From assembly GCA_015207585.1 (NCBI GenBank), contig JADEWQ010000006.1:1-64000 (forward strand): 64,000 nt of DNA, in the 5' to 3' direction. Source of the stretch: Pleurocapsales cyanobacterium LEGE 06147 (lineage in GTDB: Bacteria > Cyanobacteriota > Cyanobacteriia > Cyanobacteriales > Xenococcaceae). Position 1 is the first letter of the stretch. Every line of letters begins with the position of its first letter. Made by a program: the position numbers and the translations under genes. Below, in pieces: positions 44,151-50,822 of the stretch. Under the pieces are notes generated by a model. It saw nothing but the letters and a program-made list of their open reading frames with translations, was not told the origin of the DNA and did no database searches.

Positions 44151-44270
44151 TTAAGTATTTTTGCTTAAAAACTGTTGGGCTTGTCTTAAAGCAATAGCTC
44201 CAATATTATAAATAGCCCAACTACCAGCTACAAGAATAGGAACGAGGACAATTAAGACACGCCAGTCCAT
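44151..44270 (-). CDS. psbY: Photosystem II protein Y (PsbY), 39 residues
   Basis: The minus-strand frame from the ATG at 44270 reads [19 protein letters not shown] and continues with [20 protein letters not shown]. The start MDWRV, one hydrophobic helix and the N-I-x-x-A-x-x-Q pattern after it are those of cyanobacterial PsbY, a low-mass subunit at the edge of photosystem II next to cytochrome b559. The ribosome-binding site AAGGGAGGAA lies 8 bp upstream, and a terminator follows. Small size makes this gene easy to overlook. Confidence 0.93.
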   Translation of the reverse strand: MDWRVLIVLVPILVAGSWAIYNIGAIALRQAQQFLSKNT

Positions 44271-44453
44271 AGTAAGGATTCCTCCCTTAAATTCTTTAGT
44301 TATTTTAAAATTTTGTTTTTCTTGTCTATATAAAAATATACATCGCCAGGACTTAATTTGCCTATTTATTTGCCAAGTCAGGAATAATAATGTCCTTTCG
44401 CTCGGGATCTTTAGAGAATAAGCTTCCGAGAAGTGTAATTTTCTTATTTCTGC

Positions 44454-45608
44454 TTAACTTACTCTCTGTTCGAGAGGAACATAAGATAAGTCGTGGTCTC
44501 CCGTATAAACTTGAGTCGGACGGAAAATACGGTTGACCGCCAATTGTTCTTTCCAGTGAGCTAGCCATCCAGCTACTCGCGCCATAGCAAATACTGGTGC
44601 GAATAATTCGCTGGGAATTCCCAGTTTACGATAAACCAAACCCGAGTAAAAATCGACGTTGGCATATACTCCCTTGTGACCTAGTTTTTCTGTTACTACC
44701 TTTTCCAACTCGAGAGCGATGTCATAATCAGGATCGTAACTAGTTTGTTCAAAGAGCTGCTCGGCTAGCTTTTGCAAGATTGTCGCCCGGGGATCTTTTA
44801 TTTTATAGATGCGATGTCCGAAGCCCGGAATTTTTTCTTCTTTCTCAATGCACTTTTCCACATAAGGGCGAACATTCTTCACCGAACCAATTTCACTTAA
44901 TACTTCCAGTACTTCTTCCGTCGCTCCCCCATGCAAAGGACCGGCGAGGGTGCCGACAGCCGAGGCAATTACGGCATAAGGATCGGTCAACGTCGATGCG
45001 GTTATGATCGACGAAAAAGTCGAGGTATTCATCGTATGTTCTGCATGAAGGGTAAGACAAATATCAAAAATACGGGCGGCTAAGGGATGAGGCTGCCGTT
45101 CGGTGAGCATGTATAAAAAGTTAGCCCCATAGTCCAAATTATCTTTAGGAGAGATGGGGTCGTTGCCCTTACGCATTTGATGAAATGCCGCTACCATAGT
45201 GGGAATTTTTGCCACCAGTCGCACGACTGCTTGTCGTATGTAATCCGGGTCATCTAAAGCGCGACGGGCGTAAAATAAACCCAAGGCGGCTGCCGAAGTT
45301 TGCAGCGCATCCATGGCATGACCCGTTTCTGGAAAGCATTTCATCATGTCCCGAACTTGGTATTTCAGACGTCGATGAGGACGAATTTCATCCTCAAAAG
45401 CAGTTAGTTCTTGAAGAGTGGGCAGTTGACCCCAGATCAATAAATAGGTCGTTTCTAGAAATGTGCTATTAGCAGCGAGTTCGCCGATGGGAATGCCGCG
45501 ATACTCTAAAATACCCTTTTTGCCATCTACATAACTAATACTAGATTGGGCAGCGGGAATATTTTCTAAACCCGGTCTATACTCGCAGGGAATGCTTAAG
45601 TCAGACAT
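44454..45608 (-). CDS. gltA: Citrate synthase
   Basis: The 384-residue protein is a small, Gram-positive/archaeal-type citrate synthase. Catalytic residues are visible: His in LTLHAEHTMNTSTFSS, His in GPLHGGATEEV, GFGHRIYKIKDPRA, and Asp in NVDFYSGLVYRKLG. It condenses acetyl-CoA and oxaloacetate at the entry to the (partly modified) cyanobacterial TCA cycle. The segment SYVDGKKGILEYRGIPIGELA at the start is typical. Nothing is missing. It is divergent from mazG. Confidence 0.96.
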   Translation of the reverse strand: MSDLSIPCEYRPGLENIPAAQSSISYVDGKKGILEYRGIPIGELAANSTFLETTYLLIWGQLPTLQELTAFEDEIRPHRRLKYQVRDMMKCFPETGHAMDALQTSAAALGLFYARRALDDPDYIRQAVVRLVAKIPTMVAAFHQMRKGNDPISPKDNLDYGANFLYMLTERQPHPLAARIFDICLTLHAEHTMNTSTFSSIITASTLTDPYAVIASAVGTLAGPLHGGATEEVLEVLSEIGSVKNVRPYVEKCIEKEEKIPGFGHRIYKIKDPRATILQKLAEQLFEQTSYDPDYDIALELEKVVTEKLGHKGVYANVDFYSGLVYRKLGIPSELFAPVFAMARVAGWLAHWKEQLAVNRIFRPTQVYTGDHDLSYVPLEQRVS

Positions 45609-45799
45609 GATTTTTTCTCTAAAATTAATTCGATCGGTTTGGGTACTCCAATTAAAGAAGGATTGGGGATAGATAACTGAATAATTTTATTTTCTCTGAA
45701 ATGGAGCAGCAAAAAGTTGCTTGTGTTGTAAATAAATTTGGCAAGAAACCAAAATCGGGTTAAGAATAATTAAGTAGCCTCTAGTAGCTTTATAATTTC

Positions 45800-46639
45800 A
45801 TGGTTAGTTCCCGGGAAACGACACAACAGACATATCAAGCCATCTTAGGAGCTTTGCACAATTTGATAGAAGTAGTGGCTCAATTGCGATCGCCCGATGG
45901 AGGTTGTCCGTGGGATTTAGCCCAAACTCCCGAAACTCTTATTCCATACGTTATTGAAGAAGCTTATGAAGTAGTCGATGCCATTCGCACTGGCGATCGC
46001 TTCTCGATCGCCGAAGAATTAGGAGATTTACTCTTGCAAGTAGTTCTTCAAGCCCAAATTGCTAGCGAATACGGTCATTTTAGTCTCCAAGAAGTAGCTC
46101 GGGGAATTACCGATAAACTGGTTCGCCGCCATCCTCATGTTTTCGGCGATCTGAAAGTAAATGATGTTGACGAAGTACACCAAAATTGGGAGAAAATAAA
46201 AGCAGTAGAAAAAGGAGAAACCACAGAGCAAGCTCAATTATTGAGTCCCAAGCTACGTCGTTATGCCCGCAGTTTACCCCCCTTGATGGCAGGAATGAAA
46301 ATATCTCAAAAAGCCGCAACGGCAGGATTTGAATGGGAAAACGCTGAAGGAGTTTGGCAGAAATTTAGTGAAGAATTAGCTGAGTTTAAAGAATCGTTAG
46401 AAAACGAAGATCGAGAACATCGACAGGCAGAATTAGGAGATTTATTGTTTACTTTAATTAATATTGCTCGTTGGTACGGTCTAGATCCTTCTGCTGCTTT
46501 AGCGGGAACTAACCAACGCTTTATTCAACGACTATCGTTGATGGAAACTTTTGCCGAACGTCCGCTGACAGAATATACCATAGATGAATTAGAATTTCTC
46601 TGGCAGAAAGCTAAGGCAGAATTAGCAAAGGGGCAATGA
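45800..46639 (+). CDS. mazG: Nucleoside triphosphate pyrophosphohydrolase MazG
   Basis: A 279-residue protein with two MazG domains. The first has LRSPDGGCPWDLAQTPETLIPYVIEEAYEVVDAI and EELGDLLLQVVLQAQIA (the E-x-x-E...E-x-x-D metal site); a linker VFGDLKVNDVDEVHQNWEKIKA follows. The second has ELAEFKESLENEDREHRQAELGDLLFTLINIARWYG. MazG hydrolyses aberrant or excess NTPs and, in E. coli, lowers ppGpp. Complete, with normal length. A c-di-AMP riboswitch starts about 90 bp after the stop and belongs to the next transcript. Confidence 0.95.
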   Translation: MVSSRETTQQTYQAILGALHNLIEVVAQLRSPDGGCPWDLAQTPETLIPYVIEEAYEVVDAIRTGDRFSIAEELGDLLLQVVLQAQIASEYGHFSLQEVARGITDKLVRRHPHVFGDLKVNDVDEVHQNWEKIKAVEKGETTEQAQLLSPKLRRYARSLPPLMAGMKISQKAATAGFEWENAEGVWQKFSEELAEFKESLENEDREHRQAELGDLLFTLINIARWYGLDPSAALAGTNQRFIQRLSLMETFAERPLTEYTIDELEFLWQKAKAELAKGQ

Positions 46640-46729
46640 TTGGTATTTGTCTTTTAATCCTTACTCAGTCGTGAAAATAGCCATAAACGATGGTGCTTAT
46701 CTTTGCTATAATTATTAGTTAAAATTTAA

Positions 46730-46890
46730 GAGAAAAAGTCAGCTTAATCTCCTAGTTAATTATTTAATTATAAGGAGAGCGGAGGAACCGATTTAGGGGC
46801 TTATCTCTATGGTTTTAGATTAGAGAAGGGTATCTCTCAGCCCTAGCCCGTCAGCTAACTTCGTAAGCATTGAGAGCAGACTGAAGAGAA
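46730..46890 (+). promoter_or_regulatory. Cyclic di-AMP riboswitch (ydaO-yuaA type)
   Basis: The conserved cores of the ydaO RNA occur in order. AGTC-AGCTTAATCTCC (46737-) pairs with GGAGAGCGGAGGAACC (46774-). GGGGCTTATCTC follows, then GGGTATCTCTCAGCCCTAGC, the diagnostic CCCGTCAGCTAACTTCGTAAGC (46848-46869), and GAGAGCAGACT, whose GACT (46879-46882) closes with the initial AGTC. Such riboswitches turn off K+ uptake, osmolyte or cell-wall genes when c-di-AMP is high. Here the next gene, 330 bp away, is a truncated lipid kinase. The region 46640-47217 holds no protein gene. Confidence 0.9.
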
Positions 46891-47053
46891 AGCATTTTAA
46901 AGTGATGTCTCTACTCATTCAGTTCCTAGTTTGGCTTGACTTTAAGTTGAATTAGTTTTAGTAATTTTGAGGCATTACTTATGAAATTTTATCTAAATTA
47001 GCTACGACAGATCGGACAGCTTGTTAGCGGGATTGGTACAAATTTTGTCAACT

Positions 47054-47082
47054 TTTCAGACAGTCTGAAAGCTTGAGCAAGC
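47054..47082. repeat. Two adjacent palindromes between the riboswitch and the lipid-kinase gene
   Basis: TTTCAGAC-A-GTCTGAAA (47054-47070) is perfect with a single central base, and GCTTG-AG-CAAGC (47071-47082) abuts it. The next 30 bases include a T run (tgcttttttagc). They could be the expression platform of the riboswitch or a protein operator. Confidence 0.55.
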
Positions 47083-47217
47083 TCGAACCAATACTGCTTT
47101 TTTAGCAAGCTAATTTTTACTGAAGTGGAATATTTTTGTCATTTAATTAAAAAAATTACGACATGCAAATACTAATTATTTGGCTTTATGGGTTGTAGTT
47201 AATATCAATAGTTAAAA

Positions 47218-47991
47218 ATGGATGATGAAGGCTTTGAAAATTGTCCCATGAAAGATCGACCAATAAATCGAAGGGCTTTGTTGCTACTCAATCCTCATGC
47301 TAGATTGGGACAAAAAGTTCGCCTACAAGCGATTCGTTATTTACAAAAATTGGGATTTGAACTAATTCAGGAGTCGGCTAGCAAGCCCCAAAACTTGCCT
47401 CAAATCATCCGACAGTATAGTGGGCAAATCGAACTTGTCATCATTGGTAGTGGTGATGGCACTATTAGTGCAGCGATTGAGGGATTGCTCGCGACACAAA
47501 TTCCCCTGGGTATTTTGCCATTAGGCACGGCTAATAATCTGGCTAGAACTCTAGAAATTCCCCTGTCTCTGTCTAAAGCTTGCAGCATCATTGCTAAAGG
47601 TAAAACCCGACGGATCGATTTAGGCTGTCTCAATGGAAAATACTTTCTCAATGTTGCTGGGTTGGGACTCAGCACCGCCATCAATCAGCAAGTGACTAAA
47701 AAGTTCAAGCGACATTGGGGAGTGCTGGCTTATATTGTTACTGCTCTAAAGGTAGGTTGCCAGGTTCGTCCTTTTGAAGTGGAAATTCGCTGGGATAACC
47801 AGTCAATCCAAACTAAAACCAGACAAGTTACTGTGTGCAATGGAAGATACTACGGAAGTGGACTGATTGTTGCTAAAGATGCAGCGATTGATGACCAAAG
47901 ACTAGATCTATACAGTCTAGAAATTCAAAACTGGTGGGAAACCCTTCAGGAATTGGTCTTGACTGTCGCCATTGAACCCATCCCAATTTAG
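47218..47991 (+). pseudogene. YegS/DgkB-type lipid (diacylglycerol) kinase, C-terminus lost
   Basis: Residues 1-240 are a DAGK-catalytic-type kinase: RALLLLNPHARLGQKVR, LVIIGSGDGTISAAIEGL (the GDGT loop), PLGILPLGTANNLARTLEIP, RIDLGCLNGKYFLNVAGLGLST, and YYGSGLIVAKDAAIDDQRLDLYSL. After EIQNWWE (about 47940) homology ends and the frame runs antisense into a TnpB fragment, adding TLQELVLTVAIEPIPI. Relatives are 290-320 residues, so the last 50-80, which complete the second lobe, are gone. The product is likely unstable or inactive. The upstream leader is a c-di-AMP riboswitch. Confidence 0.8.
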
Positions 47992-48424
47992 GAAACTTGA
48001 TAGCACCATTTCTGATGGGGTCTTTCCCTAATTGCGGGAAGACAAACGAACGCATTCGATATTTATTCTTAAAGCGTGGAAAACCAAAACCTCTAGCTTT
48101 CATATCGTCCCAAGCTCTATCCAAGGTTCTTAGCACCTGCTGAAGGACTTGAGAATGGACTATTTTTATTTGAGGGTATTGCTTCTTAGCTTCAGTTAAC
48201 TGTTTAGCTTGCTGATGGTAATTCGGAAATGGTTCGTCGGCAGAAATGATGTATTCAGAATGAATCGAACAAGCATTAACAGGAGACTTACGAGAGCGAC
48301 ACCAATCTTTCCTTTGTCTGAGTGCAAAGTTCCAAACAGACCGACACACATCTAGCGTTTGCTCCATGGTGGCAATCTGCTCGGCGGTTGGTTGTAGTTT
48401 GTATTCGTAGGTCATTGTTAGCAT
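47938..48424 (-). pseudogene. tnpB: TnpB N-terminal half (IS200/IS605), joined to the lipid-kinase gene
   Basis: From the ATG at 48424 or 48415 the frame gives the first 160 residues of TnpB: TYEYKLQPTAEQIATMEQTLDVCRSVWNFALRQRKDW, HSQVLQQVLRTLDRAWDDM, FPRFKNKYRMRSFVFPQ, KFPKLGWVQWRQSRPIPEGF. Then it crosses into antisense lipid-kinase sequence. The RuvC catalytic half is completely missing. It belongs to a different TnpB subgroup from the copy at 29.7 kb, which has lost just the part kept here. Confidence 0.88.
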
Positions 48425-48510
48425 AGCGCTAGTTTAGCTTACACAAGAGTATCTTGCGTGTAAAGTTTTAGTAAACAAGCTAAAATAGGTTTGATTTTTG
48501 TTGGTCGTTT
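47938..48510 (-). mobile_element. IS200/IS605 remnant: left end plus half of tnpB
   Basis: The left end lies between tnpB and the broken padR gene. It contains the hairpin TTACACAAGA-GTA-TCTTGCGTGTAA (48439-48463), with a two-base bulge, typical of this family's ends. The element entered padR on one side and is joined to the lipid kinase on the other by a deletion. Confidence 0.75.
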
Positions 48511-48975
48511 TTTCATTTTGATGGTTCTGTTGGTTTTTTCTGGAAAGCAACCCATCAACAGATTTATCGAGAATTAACTAATTTAGAAGAAAAAGGGTTG
48601 GTGAGTGCAGAAACAATTTCACAAGAGGGTCGTCCCGATAAGAAGCTTTATCGCGTGACAGAACAGGGACAGAAATTTTTGGCAGATTGGATCGCTCAAC
48701 CTTCTACAATGAGTCCAATTAAAGATGAACTATTAGTTAAGCTTTTTGCCGGACATCTGGTAGAGAAGAAAATAATTATTGCAGAGTTGGAACGTCATCG
48801 CACTCAACATTTAAAGAGATTGTCTGAATATCGACAAATAGAGCAAAAATATTTTGCCGATCCTCAAACACTCAATATTGATGAGAAATTTCGTTATTTA
48901 ACTCTGCGCAATGGCATTCGCTACGAACAGGAATGGTTAGCTTGGTGCAGTGAGGCGATCGCCTTTTTAAGCTAA
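48511..48975 (+). pseudogene. PadR-family regulator, N-terminus missing
   Basis: In frame from about 48511 the sequence reads FDGSVGFFWKATHQQIYRELTNLEEKGLVSAETISQEGRPDKKLYRVTEQGQKFLADWI, then the C-terminal helical PadR domain (HLVEKKIIIAELERHRTQHLKRLSEYRQIE), ending at 48975. The first 25-30 residues, including the first HTH helix and the start codon, are replaced by the left end of an IS200/IS605 element. The GTG at 48598 could start a 125-residue product, but without a complete winged helix it should not regulate normally. Confidence 0.85.
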
Positions 48976-49039
48976 ACACTTCGGCAATGAGATGAAAGCT
49001 TTTAGTACAATGACCCATTAGCTATAGATTAAAAATAAG

Positions 49040-49654
49040 ATGACACCTAAAGAAAAAAACTTAGCGATCGCCAATAAACCTACTTCCTCTCCAAAAATCC
49101 CCCGCGACAAAACTAGTGTTAGTAACAGTTTCTGGTCAAAAATAAGGGAAAATGCGGTTACTGTTGCTATTGCGCTGATTTTAGCTTTTTTAATCCGTAT
49201 TTTTATCGCAGAACCTCGCTACATTCCTTCTGATTCGATGTTTCCTACTTTACTAGAGGGCGATCGCTTGGTAGTTGAAAAAGTATCTTATCGTTTTAAT
49301 TCCCCTAACAGGCAAGATATCGTTGTATTTTCACCACCAATACAGCTTCAAATCCAGGGTTATGCTCGAAATCAAGCCTTTATCAAGCGTGTAATTGCTA
49401 CTTCCGGTCAAACGGTAGCAGTACACAATGGTGTCGTTTATGTAGACAATCGACCTTTAGTAGAAAACTATATTGCCGAATACCCTTCCTACAACCTCGA
49501 ACCCGTCACGGTACCTGAAGGGAGGCTGTTTGTAATGGGCGATAACCGGAATAATAGCAATGATTCCCATATCTGGGGTTTTTTACCAGAAGAAGACGTG
49601 ATTGGTCGTGCAGTATTTCGCTTTTGGCCTCTAACTCGTTTTGGTGGTGTTTAG
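49040..49654 (+). CDS. lepB: Signal peptidase I
   Basis: The protein has 204 residues. A polar N-terminus is followed by one membrane anchor (about 38-57, AVTVAIALILAFLIRIFIAE). The catalytic Ser66 lies in YIPSDSMFPTLLEGDRLVVEKVSYRF and Lys116 in NQAFIKRVIATSGQ, with the later motif VMGDNRNNSNDSHIWGFLP. It cleaves signal peptides from proteins exported to the periplasm or thylakoid lumen. Length and motifs are normal for cyanobacterial LepB. The start is 65 bp after the broken padR gene. Confidence 0.96.
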   Translation: MTPKEKNLAIANKPTSSPKIPRDKTSVSNSFWSKIRENAVTVAIALILAFLIRIFIAEPRYIPSDSMFPTLLEGDRLVVEKVSYRFNSPNRQDIVVFSPPIQLQIQGYARNQAFIKRVIATSGQTVAVHNGVVYVDNRPLVENYIAEYPSYNLEPVTVPEGRLFVMGDNRNNSNDSHIWGFLPEEDVIGRAVFRFWPLTRFGGV

Positions 49655-49781
49655 CCGAAATGGAACTGTGAAAAACAGATCGTCGAACAGAGGTATGATT
49701 AGTGATGCTGGGCGGGAGTCAAAAATAGACTTGAACAAGGCTTTGTAGTCTTGTCAATACTGGGATTTTCGCTATTTTGTA

Positions 49782-50279
49782 CTACCTTGTTTCCTCTCCA
49801 AGGCAGGCTCCTCCACCAAAAACTAAATATCGGTTGATAGAATTAGAATTAATTGAATTTCCGCGAGCTTTAGCTAGAAAGGTTCGACCCTCGAGATATT
49901 CATCGACAGTCGTTTCTTGACCGTAGACCTCAAAAGTAACTACCTCTTCTGCTCCCGAGTAACAGCTAAGTTCATCGGTTATGTTTAAACGTTTCGTAAC
50001 AGGAACCGGACCCTGGTCAATAATACATAATCCCCCTGAAAAATTAAATTTATGTTTCCCTTTCTCATCTATCACCTTAACCTCGTGAGCAAATTTATAT
50101 TCGTCTGCAAATGGACCTTCCACAATAGTTTTTCTAACGATTTCTTTTCCTCCAGAAAAACACACTAAGACCTCAGAGTAGGCTGGTTCTGTTTGGACTT
50201 GCTTAGCAGCCACTGGTTGAATCCAAAAACATAAGGTAGAGACAAGAAAAATAAAAAGCCACGGCAAAATCTTAACCAT
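49782..50279 (-). CDS. Exported protein, unknown
   Basis: This 165-residue protein has a clear signal peptide (MVKILPWLFIFLVSTLCFWIQPVAAKQ, cleavage near AAA|KQ). The mature part is beta-rich and has two similar halves, EVLVCFSGGKEIVRKTIVEG and ELSCYSGAEEVVTFEVYGQ, each followed by a GxCIIDQG or GGACLGEE ending, with two Cys per half that could form disulfides. Extracytoplasmic location is clear, role unknown. I do not recognise the family. Confidence 0.7.
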   Translation of the reverse strand: MVKILPWLFIFLVSTLCFWIQPVAAKQVQTEPAYSEVLVCFSGGKEIVRKTIVEGPFADEYKFAHEVKVIDEKGKHKFNFSGGLCIIDQGPVPVTKRLNITDELSCYSGAEEVVTFEVYGQETTVDEYLEGRTFLAKARGNSINSNSINRYLVFGGGACLGEETR

Positions 50280-50392
50280 ATTGCTCTTATTGTCTCCTCA
50301 TAGGAATGATGTTTATTGGTGTTACTTTTATTAAAACAGTTCGAAAATAAAAAGGGTGACTTTAGGCGATATTGGTTTGAAAATATATCAAA

Positions 50393-50749
50393 CTAATTTG
50401 GCAATAGGAAAGTAACGTCAATTAGCTTGGATTGCAACAAGATTAAAATTACGAGTGTATAAACACTTGAGGAAGCTAGACCCAATAACAAATCTTTTTT
50501 TAAATTCCGTTTTGACTGCTTTTGCAAAATATCTACGGCACCAAACTGCATCATCAAAATACCAGCAAGATTAGAGATCCAGTAGCCTAAGATCGAACAG
50601 GGCACGAATAAATTGGGAGAGAACAAGCTACATATATAACCGAAGCCATAAGCAATAGGTAGATTGAAAAATAAGTCATTCCACCAAGATAGGGGAGACA
50701 GCAAATATCCAACAACTAATAGAGAAGCACCTTTGAGTTTTTGCCACAT
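50393..50749 (-). CDS. Small multi-pass membrane protein, unknown
   Basis: The product is 118 residues with three or four hydrophobic segments (GASLLVVGYLLSPLSWW; LPIAYGFGYICSLF; SILGYWISNLAGILMM; LLGLASSSVYTLVILILL). It begins 73 bp downstream of the P-type ATPase stop on the same strand, so it could be on the ATPase transcript. No known motif is present. Confidence 0.6.
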   Translation of the reverse strand: MWQKLKGASLLVVGYLLSPLSWWNDLFFNLPIAYGFGYICSLFSPNLFVPCSILGYWISNLAGILMMQFGAVDILQKQSKRNLKKDLLLGLASSSVYTLVILILLQSKLIDVTFLLPN

Positions 50750-50822
50750 AAACTATTTATTTTGAAATGACTTACCTACGCTGATTTTAACTAATACAGC
50801 GCAGGCTTCCGAGTAGACCAAT

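Noticed and set aside
48598-48975. Complete 125-residue regulator starting at GTG 48598
   Set aside because: The PadR frame clearly extends upstream to about 48511 (FDGSVGFFWKATHQQIYREL), so the GTG is internal to a truncated gene.
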